Assembly (NCBI RefSeq): GCF_018320785.1
Contig: NC_054881.1
Coordinates: forward strand, 13,888,275-13,952,274
Length of the DNA stretch: 64,000 bases
DNA from: Cheilinus undulatus
Taxonomy: Eukaryota > Chordata > Actinopteri > Labriformes > Labridae
Reading direction: 5' to 3'
A program made the position numbers and the translations under genes. The notes below the pieces were generated by a model. It worked only from the letters and a program-made list of their open reading frames with translations. It had not been told where the DNA came from and searched no databases. Positions 1-12,731 of this stretch are shown here, in pieces; the stretch's first letter is position 1; each line of letters begins with the position of its first letter.

Positions 1-559
1 GTATTTGCTCTGATATACATTGTCAGCTGTGAGGTCTTCTAGAGAGATGTGTGGGTCTTTCTAAATCATGTCTAATCAATTTAATTTGCCATAGATGGAC
101 TCCAGTCAAGACGTACAATCTCAGGAAAGATCAAGAGAAATGGGAGGCACGTGAACCTGTTTTTGCAATAAGTCTGAATATTTGTGGCAATGGGATGTTT
201 CAGTGTTGATATTAATTAATTTGCAAAAATGTCTAAAATTCTGTTTTCACTTTGTCAAGATGGGATACTGAGTGTAGATTAATGAGGAAAGAAGATGTCT
301 TTTTTCGACTGTAGCATCAGGCTGCAACATTAAAAAACTGGAAAAAATGAAGGGGGTCAGCTAAGGGCTTCTGTAAATCACTGGTATTAGGTTAAGTAAT
401 AGTAAAATAATGCACCTCCATAAGCGCAGTTTTCATTAAATCATTAGCACGGTGAAATTCCAGGATTAAAAAAAACAAATAGTTTTGATAAAGTCGATAT
501 TTTAAAGGATTTGTAATGCCTCGATTTTCATTCAGACCTTTGCAGTACTCCAGACAGCC
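1..559. other. Sequence upstream of CIZ1, no gene seen
   Basis: AT-rich DNA with no convincing exon, RNA gene or recognisable repeat on either strand. The only longer open frame (392-619, minus) has no recognisable protein features. Confidence 0.5.
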
Positions 560-1276
560 ATCAGGAGGCGACAGGCTGCTCCATCTCGTTTCAATGTTTT
601 GGGTTTGTGCTTTATGCAAGTTGCACCGGTGCAGAGAGCGAGTGTTTCATCCTGTGCTATGATTAAAGTCAGATAAGAATCGACCAACGTTGCTCCCCTC
701 TGTAAGAAGTAAGTTAAAGTATTTTTATTGAGCGCAAGATAAAATATAGGCCGTATCCGAGGAGGCGAAGGGGGTCTGTCTGCTAGTTAGCCGGCTAGGT
801 CGCTAAGCTAACTTGCTAGGTGTAGACTCAGTGCTGCTAATGTTAGCTTACTTCGTTCATTTTCAAGCAGGCGTATCTTGTCAGTTCTGTGGCATGAAAT
901 TTCTGTTTTGACTTGGTTTTGAGAAAACACGTGTATTATTTTCAGTTCTGTTATTTAAGTAGGACTATTGAGAAGGGGAGTAAGAATAAAGAAGGCAAAC
1001 TAGAAAGTGCATTATTGTTAGCTTACCTGCTAGCATTAGCTAGTTGTCATCATGAAACATAAGAGCGACCTGTTGTCTCGCAAGGTGCGCACTGTGACTG
1101 AATTTGTCTTCACAGGTGGGAAAAGTGTTGCTTTGTTGGCGGAGCACATGCACAACGATTTATTTCTCTCCCCTCTTTATTCAGAAACATTTAATTTGCA
1201 GTGGTGTCTGAATATTGACACCTCTCAGCTGCCCATCTATCAACTCTCGGTGTAACGGAGGAAATTGAACCCCGTC
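560..1276 (+). promoter_or_regulatory. ciz1: CIZ1 promoter and 5' untranslated region (inferred)
   Basis: A consensus donor (GTAAGT at 709-714) follows a plausible leader ending at 708. An acceptor (CCTCTCAG) ends at 1228, 48 bases before the start codon at 1277. An alternative acceptor ends at 1201. This fits a non-coding first exon spliced to the first coding exon. No TATA box stands out, and the transcription start cannot be fixed from sequence alone. Confidence 0.4.
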
Positions 1277-4200
1277 ATGTTTAATCCACACATCCATCAG
1301 CAGCAGCAGCAACAACAGCAGCAGTTTCACCAGCACCTGCGGCAGCTGCAACACCTTTTTCAGCAGCAGCCTCCGCCCCCACCTCCTCCGCAGCCGCCTC
1401 CTGGGCATCATGTCCCCCATCACCACCACCAGACTCCCCGGTAAGTCCGTCAACTCGAGACCGGGGATTAGACAGGGCCCTCCGGATCAGATATGCGTGT
1501 CTGGCAATGGCTGAGGTGCGACAACACATGCCAGACTGTACGAGCCTGAAGTGGCTGACATGTATGGCTGTGCAGGATTTGAAGTAAAATAGCGTAATTG
1601 GGGAGCTAAGGCTGGGATTATTGTGAAATAATCTTTAAACAGGGAACAGGAACGTTTAAGAGTTTTGTTTGTGTTTGTCCAAATCAGCTTTTCTTTTTGA
1701 GACCAAATTAGATTTCTTTTAACTCCTAAACTGAACCACACATTCTTTCTTGATCAGACATTTATCCCATTTATGTGAACATTAACATTTGGACTACCAC
1801 CATGCACTTTTTCTGGCCTGCCCAGAGATATAGTGGATAAGATGCAGCAAAAATGCAGAGCAAAAAATGTATGATAAGAAGTCATTTGTTCGGCTCTGTC
1901 CCTGACCAAGCAACCAAATTGAGGCTCCTTCTAATGTCACCACTTCTACTAAAGTATGAAATTAACTGAGTGTCCCTGTCATTTTATCTGTTGGCTTTTG
2001 TTACTTCGTCTTTTGTCTACATTAACATTTAAGACTTATTCTTTTTGACATGCTCCCATGCTTTCAGTCGGTTTTCTTTCCTTAATGCTACTTTTGTGGT
2101 GAAAAGATAATTTCTATTTCCTCAACTTAATTTTTTTATAGCATACCAACCTTTTTTTTCTTTTTTATCTCATTGTAATGGTTTAACCTATCAAACACTA
2201 TTTAAAGAAGTTCATCAATCAGTCTTTATTTGTATAGTGCTAATCTAAAGCAAATGTTATCTCAAGACACACAAAGAGGGCAGAACCAGATCGTACTCTT
2301 TGTTATATTATTTATGAATGCACTGAGGGCATCTGCCTGAAGGGAGGTTTGAAAACAGAAGTGTGCTGGGTGGGTACAGTCCTGTATAATGAGAGAAGCT
2401 TTTCCCCTGCAGTAAGTGTTGTGAATGTCCTGTACCTGTGGTAGTGGTGAACCGATGATTTTTACTGTGTTCTTGATAAGATTATGGTCCTGTGCTGTAA
2501 TGTTGCCAAACTGAGAGGTTCGAATCATGTCACCATTGGTTGGCGCCATCTTTATAGTTTTATTTGTTAATGTGGCAAGGGAAAAAAAAAAACATTTAAA
2601 CAGGCAGAGCTGGGTTGGGGGTGTAAGAGGATAAAAGGAGATGCAGAAAGAGAGAGACAGAGGCCAACAATTAGAACATGAGACTGAGTAAGAAAAAGTT
2701 ATGGCTGCCCTGCCCATCATAATCTCATGTCTTCCACATGGCTGCAAAGCTAGTGATAATGGTAGCAAGACATGTAGTGTTAGCAGTGGTAACTATGTAA
2801 AATAACAGGCTGGTTAATTTATTAATAATATTGGCAACTGAGATGATAATATGAGTTTTTAGAGTAATTACTCCAAATTTTACATTATAAAAAAGCTGAG
2901 GCTTGGTCAGATCTCAGTCTACAGGCAGGAAATAAAGAATACCCTCAAAATCTTTGTTATTAGATGTCCAGCTTTTTCTGCTTCTTCTTCATCAGTATAC
3001 TGCATGTGCCTATAAAAAAAGACAGATGTTGCTTGAATATTGAAGTAATTTAGCAGATTTCTTAGAAAGCAGACTACTACGGATTGACACCAGGGATGCA
3101 CAATACTGACGGCATGATATCTGTATCGGCATATGATGAAATTTCTGCAGATATTCACGACCGACATTTTGGCTGTAAAATCTAAACAAGTCAATCGAGT
3201 TTTATGGGGCTTTTCCATGACATGCAGCGGCTTGGCTTGGTTTGACTTGGCACAGCAGCCCAGTGTGGCAGGGGATTTGCTTTTCCACCACAGCCGAGCC
3301 CGTTTAATGGCGCGTCTAGAGCTGATGACACAGCGGTTTGAGTTGCTGTCGATCTCATCCACAGTCTGATCTGTATGATCTGATGGACTTTACATTGTCT
3401 TAAAGCAAAACTCAAACTGTAGACTGACAGCACTGCATGCCACTTTTCTTTGTTTTTCTCTCTCTCTCTCTATATCTCTCTCTCTTCTGACAAAGGCCAG
3501 TTAATCAATAAATACTCATTAGCTGGACTTTTTTTCTATCATAAGCTAAATGATCAAACAACTCCAGCATTTTATTTTGTAAAGCCTAGAATTAATTTTT
3601 TTATGAGAAGGGGAAATGGTTTAAACTTTTGTTATTAGGAGGCACGGACAAAGTTGTAATCCTGGTGCTTTGCCTGGTTGGTCCTGATTTCACGTGTCAG
3701 TGTGAGAACTCAGGCTGTGTGTGACTATTGGACCACAGTATAAGCACATAAAGCTTGTATTTTGGTCGTGTCTCATAAATGTTCAGTCGTACAGCGAATG
3801 CTGAAATTAGGCCACCACTGCTAAGGAGTTGTAGTCAGTCTGAGCAGAGGGATGGATAAAATGTATCAGGCTGAAAAGTTATCATCAGAGGGCAGGATGT
3901 TAGATGCAGTAGGGGAACCCCCTGGCAAATTGCACCCTGACATCACCACAGCATGCTCAGAGGTGGGGTGGGCGGGCTTTGGCCCTGCTCTGGAGGAGGA
4001 CCATTCTCGGCGCAGCTAAAACGATGATGGAAAAGTAAATCAGCACAGCTTTCTTTGGCTCGGCCAAAAGTCATGGTAGAAAAGCCCCATTAGGCTGGAT
4101 CACCAGATCGTTGTCACCTGAAGTCTTATTCTTTGTATATCATCATTCCTTTCACTATGAAGTGTGTTTGAAGGACTAAAATTTGTCAATTTGTTAGCCT

Positions 4201-7200
4201 AAAACCAACAATTATGTGTTTTAAGGACTGACATTTTAGGTCTAAACTACATTTAAGTACCACTAACAATGCCAGTGTCAGCAAAAATTAATTTGTAAAT
4301 ATCTGCATATCGGATATCAGCAAAATTCCAATATCATTTATTCCTAGTCGACATGGATTTATCATTCAACTGACAACTGACTGCGGTCTTGAGCTGCAGA
4401 TTCTGGTATTAATGCTGCATTTTTATGCTACATATTTTTTCCTAGAGCCATCCCTGTTCCTCCCCAGACCGCCCCTCCTCCCAGGATGGTTAACCTGTGC
4501 CAGGCAACCCAGACCACCATCATCGCCCCTAATCCCATGCTGCAGGGGGCCCTGCTGATGCAGCAGATGCAGGGTATGATTTTTATTAAGGTGTATTAAG
4601 GGAGCATTTGTAATAGCTCATTTGCATGTTGAATAACTTTAGTACATAAGCAGTTAACAGGACTGTAGTTCTTACTTTCCAGTTTCTGTTCATCTTCTTC
4701 CTTTCAGGTAAAATGCGCAGTTTTGGGATGGGTGGGCAGCAGTTCCGACAGTTCTTCGCAGCTGGAACCCGGTCATCCCTGCTCGGGCCTGTTCCAATGG
4801 GTATGGCAATCAAGACGCCGATGATGGGCTTCCCAGCTGCTCGAATGTTTCACCCACATGGTCGCTATCACAATAACAACGCCACTGCCAGCACAACAGC
4901 TTCCTCCTCCTCGTCGTCGTCCTTCTCTTCCACCTCTACCACAGTAATTACAACAACATCATTTTAATGACTGTAATCACTGTGCAGGTTTTCTGTTGAT
5001 GTCCTTCACCACACAAGGCTTCTGTTTGAGGTTTAGATGGAGACAGTGGGAATATTACCACGTTAAAAAGTTACTTTTCATGCTTGCAAAGTTATTAACT
5101 TTGAGAAAACTATTATTCTCCAAATGTAATAACATGTCCCTCCTTGGAGTTATTGCCAGCAAAGTATAGCCCTAAAACAATAATGATAATAAGAAGTAAG
5201 CCAATTTTTAAAAAGTAAGAAAGGAAACTGTTTTAGGGAATATTTAAATTTATTATCTTACCAGATATGCCACGAAGGTGTTATTCTCACTTTCTAAAAA
5301 TAAATATTTACTATCTTTTTTTTTCCTGTACTATTTGACATACTGATGTCTGACGGTATTCCTTAAACTTGGCATGTGTCACACAGAAACACAAAGCTCA
5401 GCTCTGCAGGAGCTGATTGCCAGTAGTGTGTACCAACCCTTTAAAAAAATAATCTCTCTAATTATGTCAGAATCATCCATTTTTAACAGACTTGGTGTAC
5501 AGTTTAGGGTAGAACCCTCGTCAAGTGCTTATAATTTGATTTAAAGACTCCTAAAGTCAAGACAGTGGAGTTTGGAAGGCATTTCAAAACACCAGAAATA
5601 CTCGTTGATATTGATTGGACAAGTCTATTACCTGGTATTCACCTCTTCAACAACTTTCACATGAACATGTAGGGTCAGACTGGACAGCGCTCCAACCATT
5701 CTGTATAAAACTTGGTGTATTCTGTGTAAATTTTAGTCTAGAAGTCACTCATAAGGTTGGCTACAGACTACATGATTTAAGCCTGATTTTAGGCCAAATT
5801 CGCCTCCCACATCGATCGTGGGGCGTATCCTGAGTGGAGGCTCTTCACAACGATTATTTGTGATTATTAATCCACAAGTGTGTGGTATCAACACAATGAT
5901 TTTACTGGTCCAAATTGGGTCGTAGCCTGTCAGACCTTAAATTATAAACATCAAACATGTTTGATGGTTATAATTCAGGGTCGAAATGCCTCTGTCAGAA
6001 TACCAACAACAGCCAACCAGCGTCAGCAGCCAGATCTTAGGTACTTTGACCGCTCAGAGACATAAACTCAACTGTACCTTTATTCTAGCTAGGATTTCGT
6101 CCAGATTTTTCTCCTTGTTTTATGACTTTTTTCTGCAACTGTAACGTACATCAGGACAGACAAAAAGTTGAGAATCTCGTCATCTATTTTATTTTGATTC
6201 AGAAGTCACATTTGATCACGAGATTCTGTGAAATCTCATGTGTGGGGAGTCTACACTGAGATATGAAAAGGGTGTGGCCAGCCTAAGTCAGAGGTAGGAG
6301 ACAGGACCAAGTTTATTTATGCGCTGCTGCTGCACTCGGTTGCTGTAGACTTGTGTAGACAAATCAAGCTATAACCCTTAAGCTGTCTTTTCATTTTGTA
6401 AAATGTCATTGTCCTAAAGGTAAAAAATTACCCCATAAAGCCATAAAGAAAGTAGTTTAACGTGAAGAAAAACCTGTACGTACTCACAAAACCTTATTAT
6501 TTGTATTTTTGTTCTTCACGGTACGGAACGACTACATTTAATCACAGAATTACAAGCCTTCTGTAAATTTTTACCTAATTGAAGTTGTATTATTATGGGG
6601 GGTCATAATTACCATTGTTTTTACTTCATGTCTGTAGTTATAATTTCTTGGCAAGATACTTGTGTAGCCCCAAAAATGAGGGAAAATATGCAAAAAGTTC
6701 AACCTCTTATGCAGAATGCAATACTACACTTTTCTATATACTTAACAACTCAGCCACTAAATGCCAGACTAGTCAAGGTAATGTCATACTTTGACACTGA
6801 AGCCACTTTAAGAAAAGCAATCAGCATAAAAGTGTCAGAAAATGTAAATAATGCACAGTTTCAAAATTAATAGATAATTTTTTGGTGGTTTAAGTCCCTG
6901 TAGGCCAGCTGTTAATTGTGTAGTTAGCTCAAAATCAGTGCTAACCATGTTTGGAAACTATTTAGCTACGGTCTGTTGAAATTGGACAAATTCAAATGCA
7001 CTTTATACATATTTTTTAAAAATGGATCCCAAAGCAATCAAATCCAGGTACACATTTTTCCTAAAATGTTCTCTCAAATTTGTATTCATCAGGTTGTTTT
7101 ATCTGTGGCTTATTTTAGACTTTATTGCATTGCTATTACAGTTTTCTTCTCCTCTAGATCTTAAAAGCCAGGCCTCTTATATCAGCATATTTACAGTGCT

Positions 7201-10200
7201 GTTGTCTTTCTCCCTCTGTCTTTTTTTCCGCGTAGGACGCAGCTCGCCAGCCAGACAGGAAGAGAGACAACGAGCAGATGGCAGTGGGGAGCTCAGATGA
7301 CCAACAAGCAACAACTAGCACCAATGACACTACAGACAAGACTGACACGGGTAAATCTGACAACCAACCAGACCTAAAACAGTAATATTTGGCAACTGTA
7401 GCCTGAGGTTTTTTCCATTTTAATGTCAATAAGATTGGCTTTTGATTCTAGGTCATGTTTCATTCCTTTTTGCCAAATTTGATTTTTCTTTCCTCTACCC
7501 ACAGATGGTACAGTTGGAGGAACGGATGGACCCACACAGCCGTCTGAGGAGCAACCTGAAGAGCCAGTAGTGAAAAAGATAAGGACAGAGGGGTAAAGAG
7601 AGCATTTAACATTGTATCTTCAGTCAAAAATACTTGGCCAAAAACAAAATGCAGGGTTAAGTTTATGGAAATGTTCTTGAATCAGTGGGCATGACTCTTG
7701 TGTTTTTCTCAGGTCAGAGGGGCCTAAAGGACAGGATATCGTTGAGACTTTGACTATATCAGACACAGAAGGGGATGCTCTCTTCTCAGAATGTATCAAC
7801 AACACAGAGGACAGCCAGCCCCAAGGTAAAGCCACCAGAACCATGAAGCACAGGCCTTTAAATCTCTAGTTTTTCTACATGTATTGGTCTATAAACCTTT
7901 TCTTTACCTTGAATCTTTTCCCTAGACTTCAGCATTCTGGAGGAAGGAGGCTCTGCAGGGGGGTCAGATGTTACTGAGAGGTTAGAAGAGAGCAGAGCTG
8001 CAGAGGTGAGTTTCTAATCAAAGTAAAAATGCTAAATGTTCAAAGGGATTAGTACTAAGTGCCAGTATTTGTACAATCTCCTTAAATTACATCTCTGTTC
8101 TGACTCAGATGCTCAGCTGTTTGTCGGCTGCATCCGCATCTGGGCGCCTCAGTGAGGACTGCCAGCAGGTTGATTTACCAGCAGAGGAAATGCCAGACGT
8201 CAAAGATGCTCCTTTGGCATCACCAGACAACCAAGAGGAAGGAGAGGAAGGTGTAGCTGACGGGGCTAACAAATTCTACTGCTACCTCTGCGGGATTACC
8301 TGCCACAACCAGCAAGTAGGTGAAACATGCACATTCATTAGTATACCTTAAGAGTTGTTTTTTATCTTAATAATTCTCCGCTCCTCTTTGCATTGTATTT
8401 GTCCTTTACAGAACTTCAGGAGTCATATGAACAGCATGTCCCACCAGCAGAGGATGATGGAGATCCAACACATGAGCAACGCTTGCCTCGTCACTCTGCT
8501 GCCACGAGTGCAGGAGTCTCTACAGGGAGCGATTAAAGACGGGTCAGTTAAAGCACACTATAACATGAGAGGCTGTCAACATTTTCAATACTTGTTCAGT
8601 ACCTCGTGATTTAAAGTATTATACACGCTGTTATTTTGTGTTTTTTATCAACCTTATTTCATCCCTCTCGTAGTCTAAATTGACTTTAAAATAAACATAA
8701 CAAGCTTTTTGCCACATAATAAATCATTTTTACCCCCTTAATTGAAATAACAACTGACTCAGAGCTATATGCCTGTCTATAGTCTTGTAATTTCTGTGAT
8801 CACAGCACTGTTAAAGAAAAAATAACTTCAGTTAGTTTTGGTCTTATTTTATGACATTAACACTTAAGATGACCAACGTATTCAGCCCGTGCTAGACATA
8901 AATTCTGTCCAGGCAACATGCAAGGTAGGTTTGTTTACAGAGGTGCAAAAGTCTGCAAGCTGGGACATAAAAACATCTAAGGACCATGTGTTAGCATGTG
9001 TGTTTTTTAATGTGATGCTAAAAGGACTTACTAAAATGTATTTGCTGAATAAAACGTGCAGCGGTGGGTCAAAACTGTGACAGAGGGCTGTGCAGAGACA
9101 CTTTTCCAGGATTGATATTATCTGATATTAGGTGCCAAGGATTGTTAGTTTTGTATGAAATCATGTGTTCATAACAGTGAATTTTACCATTCTCTTGTCG
9201 TTGTGACAACAGATCTTTCAATGCATTTATTAGGAATGTCTTTGTGTTTTAACAAAAATTGATCATCCTGGTTGAACTGGTCTAGTGGCTTTCGATGGCT
9301 TGGATGGTATAGAAGCAAATAGCGCATCACTATTACTTTCAGTGTGTTTCATAACCAGCTAAAAACTCCCCACATGAGCTCTGAAAAGTGGAATTAATTC
9401 CTGTATTGTGTTTGTTTGCAGAGAGAAGAAAGCAGGTAAGAAGCACTGGTGTGCCACCTGTCACACCCACTTCACCTGTAGCATCACAGACCACCGTCGC
9501 ACCGAGGAGCACAAAGTAATCTCACTTTATAAATAAACATAAACATGTTACAAATGTTATGAAAAATATCAACAACTGTCTTTTAGTCTCTTGGAATAAT
9601 GAGTAATGTTCCGGTGTCCTTTCGTCTCCTCAGCTCGCCAGTCGAGCAGCCGTCTCCTCCTGCACGATCTGCAAGAAACATTTCAAGACCTCACAGATCT
9701 TTGTGGAGCACCTTCAATCCCAGGAGCACAGACTAAAAGTGGAGAAGGTATCTGTGGAAAAAAAAACTCCTAATTTAGAAGAATCAGAAAAGCAACATTT
9801 AACATATTGATTTTTGTTTATAGCTCCAGGAACAGGAGGGCTGCGAGGCTTTGGGCAACCTGACTGCCACGGACACAGACGGCTTCTCTTTAGACGAGGT
9901 GGAGGGCAGTGAGGTGGAGGAGGGGGAGGAAACACAGAGGGAGGAAGGAGAACAAGAGGGCTCTGAAGTACAGGTGATTTACATCTACTTTGTGTTTGTT
10001 TGTAGAGCCCCTGCTGAGTCAATGGGCAGTATTTACATAAAAAAAGCCAGAAAGCTTTGCTTTGACTCTCTTTCAGATCCTCACACAATGAGAGTTAAAT
10101 CTGTTCTATTCAACAATGCATAATTTTTTTTAATTATAATGTAACTGTACAGAACATAGGACTAAATGTAATCTGACATCTCAACACGGCAATTCACTGC

Positions 10201-12731
10201 TTTTCTCTCATTCTAATAGCTACCTTGCAGCAATTTCAGTCACTTCTGGTGCATTTCTACTAGTCAGTTTAGTTTGGTTCAATACGCTTTGGGACATTTT
10301 GGTACTGTTAATCCTGCTTGTGTTTCCACAGCCAGTGTTTCGGCTGTAGCGACGGGAATTTGAGCCCTTTTTAGAGATCTGTGTAATTTTGCTCGGCTCA
10401 GTAACAAGAACTGATCTTTCAGCTCTCAAGCAGGAGCTGGCTCCTCTCATTCACATAATACAGCTGACTCAGAGCTCTGTTATGAGTTTTGTTATGAGAG
10501 TGAACTTGGGCAACTGAACAAGCAGATAAGCAGGTGGAAAATAATCATGGTCTCATTATGAAACATGAATAAGATGCAACAGTAGAAAGGCAGCATCCAG
10601 TGGCAGTTCCCACTTCATTAGGTAGCAGTTTTTCACTTAACAGCCAGTGTTTCCATGGAAACTGTAAACAAGACATGTCCGTGGCTCTGCCATGACAGCA
10701 GCTTTGTTACTACTTTAACAACAATTGAAAGTTGCTGAAAATATTTTAGGTAATGTAAGAAATCAACTTAAAAGTATTTAAACTATATGGACAAAAGTAT
10801 ACAGATGCCTGCCCATTACACCAATAGGGTGTACAATTCTATTGTATTCAAGTACATATATTTTAATATGGAGTTGGCCCCCCTCTTCCAGCTATAACAG
10901 CCTCCTTTCTTTTGCAAGGCTTTCCACAGGATTTTTGAGAATTTTGTTGCAATTTGTGCCAATTCATTCTATAGAGCATGCAGCCAAACTCATCAAACCA
11001 TGTCCTTATGGTCCTTGCTTTTTGCACTGGGGTACAGTCATGTTGCCACACAGTTGGAAACATAGCATTATCCGAAATGTCTTGGTATGCTGAAGCATTA
11101 AGATTGCTCTTCGTTGGAGAAAAGGGGCCTATCCCAAACCCTGAAAAACAGCCCTTTGCCATTATCCCTCCTCCAACAAACTTCACAGTTGGCACGGTGT
11201 AGTCAGGCAGGTAATGTTCTCCCATCAGTGGGAATAGTGATTTTGTCAGATTTCTGACAGATTTTTTTTGTGTTAAGCAGAGTAAAATTTCAAAAATTTG
11301 GCCTTCCAGTGTATGGTTTTAGTTAGGAAAATTGTCAGTCTGTTTGAGTTTAGATAACAGACTGTAGAGGATTCATAGGGAACAGGTTAAAGTTTGTAGT
11401 ATGATGATCAGAGAGCATGTGACTAAAGGAATAAAGGTAAACACAACTTCAAAGATATAGATAGATATTTTATGTCTTAGAAGATGATTAAAAAAAAGAT
11501 GTATGTTATCTTAGCTCATGTTTACAGATAAAGAGGAAGATGTTTGAAAAGTGTATTGAACACCTCTCTGCTTCTTGGGCAGAGGGCTGCCAGAGGGCTT
11601 TAGGGGATACATTTTCTCCCAAACTTGAAAATCTTACAAAAAGTGAATTCACGTCTTTTAACTGTTCATTTGGTTCCTGATTCAGGATGGCTGGTCCTCC
11701 ATTAAAGAAGTGACTCTGAAGAATATGAGCAGTGATGAGCAGTATGACCCCGACACAGTCTATGGTTAGCAAACAAACTCCTGATTCATCACTGATGATT
11801 GCATAAAGTACTTCACAAACTCCCCCATTATTACTGTGTGAGATCACATTTGAGTGAAACTAATTCTCGAGTTTTTCTCCCCTGCAGGATCCAATTTTTT
11901 TGTCCCGGTTGCAGGTTTCATCTGCAGACTCTGCAACAAGTTTTACCACTTTGAGTCGTCTGCCCTGCACAGCCACTGCAAATCACTGACGCACTTTGAG
12001 AACCTCAAGGTTAGTTAAAGATCATCTATGTACAGATTTTACCAAAAGGTAGAATCAGTTCTCGGTTGTCTGGAATTGCTGCATGGGAAGTGGTCTGATT
12101 TCTGTTTGTAGTACGATTGCAGCTGTCCCCTTCAGCGATCTGAAACTGTCTTTTCGTATCACAAATCTTTGGTTTGTATTGGGCTAAAGCATATTAAAGC
12201 TCTCAGTGGGGATTCCAGTAGGTATTTGCATTGTTCTGAAACTTTTTATGTTTTCCCTTTCAGAGGCACAAAGATTTTCTAAGTCAAAAGAGTGAAGCTG
12301 CTGAATCTTCAAAAGGATCTCTTCTTGCTGCAGACAGCCTCAGGTCTTTGAAGGATATCACCACAGACTGCTTGGATGGGATTCCTCTCTTTGATGACAC
12401 TAGCTCAGTGACTGACATAAACTCCATGCAGGCTTCTGTCGCTCTCAGCCCACTGAACAGGCAAACAGGAAACCAGCAACACACACAGCAGGCAAGCCAA
12501 GACTCCACCTCAGCGACCAGCACTGGCAGCATGGACCAAGACCTCGGCCTTCTGAGCACAGAGGAAGAGACCACTGCGCCGCTGGATTCTGTAGCTCAGG
12601 AGAGTCTAGCTGAGTCCAGAGAGGAGGCAGAGGAGGAGGTAGTTGCTGCTGATACGGGGAAAAAGAACAGTGCAGAGAAAGCAAAAAACACATCCAAACG
12701 CAGGTCAGGGAGGGCCGCAAACAGACGCTGA
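1277..12731 (+). CDS. ciz1: CIZ1, CDKN1A-interacting zinc finger protein 1 (15 coding exons)
   Basis: Coding exons: 1277-1440, 4446-4573, 4708-4943, 7236-7350, 7505-7592, 7713-7825, 7926-8005, 8109-8315, 8412-8542, 9422-9515, 9634-9747, 9824-9973, 11686-11764, 11888-12009, 12264-12731. All junctions are GT-AG and phases agree, giving 2289 nt (762 aa). The N terminus has a Q9 run (8-16) followed by poly-Pro and His. A segment containing TTIIAPNPMLQGALL (about 75-92) matches vertebrate CIZ1. Four zinc fingers are visible: C366/C369/H382/H388, C431/C434/H445/H451, C462/C465/H478/H484 and a matrin-type C579/C582/H596/H602, followed by an acidic, Ser-rich tail. In mammals CIZ1 binds p21 and cyclin-CDK, promotes S-phase entry and anchors Xist RNA in the nuclear matrix. 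The protein is shorter than human CIZ1 (about 898 aa), mainly because the middle Q-rich part is reduced. Family assignment is firm; alternative splicing cannot be judged. Confidence 0.95.
2212..2790 (+). repeat. Teleost interspersed repeat (retroelement-tail type) in CIZ1 intron 1
   Basis: The block starts with CAATCAGTCTTTATTTGTAT and continues through TAGTGCTAATC and a TTATCTCAAGACAC segment. This is a motif series I recognise as a common fish dispersed repeat. The other strand of the same head recurs at 63531-63630, in opposite orientation. The 3' part holds a GA-rich patch (2645-2665) and a GTAGCAAGACATGTA motif. The family name is uncertain. The long minus-strand frame at 2262-2768 has no domain and is treated as chance within the repeat. 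Confidence 0.5.
3092..4350 (+). repeat. MITE family A copy, split by a second MITE
   Basis: The left end (CAGGGATGCACAATACTGA, then GTATCGGCATATGATG) and right end (GGATATCAGCAAAATTCCAA) match the ends of an uninterrupted copy at 35903-36238. Shared internal words are TTTTGGCT near the left, and AAGTGTGTTT and AGGTCTAAACTAC near the right. The roughly 895 bp at 3207-4092 is a separate insertion. Removing it leaves about 365 bp, close to the 335 bp of the intact copy. The superfamily is not assigned. Confidence 0.6.
3207..4092. mobile_element. Harbinger-like MITE nested in family A MITE
   Basis: The termini are inverted repeats: TGGGGCTTTTCCATGACATG on the left, and on the right the complement of TGGGGCTTTTCTACCATGAC. 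The element is flanked on both sides by TTA, fitting the 3-bp TWA target duplication of PIF/Harbinger elements. The arms contain repeated GGCTTGG / GGCTCGG words typical of a common fish non-autonomous family. There is no transposase frame. A CT-rich microsatellite (about 3455-3486) lies inside. Confidence 0.65.
4944..7235. other. CIZ1 intron 3, containing a degraded dispersed repeat at about 5680-6300
   Basis: The segment 5680-6300 (GGCTACAGACTACATGATTT, ACACAATGATTTTACTGGTC, ATTCTGTGAAATCTCATGTG and neighbouring words) resembles a widespread teleost DNA-element repeat that I recognise from general exposure but cannot name. The rest of the intron shows no exon or RNA gene. The small frames at 5880-6065 and 6595-6870 have no domain and are judged non-coding. 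Confidence 0.4.
8543..9421. other. CIZ1 intron 9, no gene seen
   Basis: AT-rich intron between the exon completing zinc finger 1 and the exon of zinc finger 2. The words CATAACCAGCTAAAAACTCC at 9351-9370 resemble 48719-48738 in an ASS1 intron, so part of it is probably an old repeat. Nothing else is supported. Confidence 0.4.
10215..10675. repeat. Degraded MITE-like repeat in CIZ1 intron 12
   Basis: Words such as GTGCATTTCTACTAGTCAGT, TTTAGTTTGGTTCAATACG and two CAGCCAGTGTTTCC copies (10331-10344, 10641-10654) resemble the arms of fish MITEs with colour-word repeats of the type TTTGGTTTGG. No clean terminal inverted repeat or target duplication was found, so the limits and family are approximate. 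Confidence 0.35.
10782..11235 (-). mobile_element. Tc1-like transposon remnant (3' end with transposase C terminus)
   Basis: The terminal sequence TATATGGACAAAAGTAT at 10784-10800 matches the end of a common vertebrate Tc1 element. On the minus strand, 11225 down to 10863 encodes recognisable Tc1 transposase: VKFVGGGIMAKGCFSGFG, then NLNASAYQDISDNAM, KARTIRTWFDEFG and a closing EAVIAGRGGPTPY. Relative to full-length relatives, the stretch between the WFDEFG and MNWHKLQ parts is missing, as is everything upstream of the first motif including most of the catalytic domain. The other terminal repeat is not seen. It is a dead, internally deleted and truncated copy inside CIZ1 intron 12. Confidence 0.85.

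Noticed and set aside
2262-2768. Minus-strand open frame of 168 codons in CIZ1 intron 1
   Set aside because: It falls inside a dispersed repeat, and the translation is Cys/Ser/Leu-rich without motifs. Better explained by the repeat.
2919-3362. Minus-strand open frame of 147 codons
   Set aside because: It spans the edge of one MITE and the arm of another, so it cannot be an ancestral gene.
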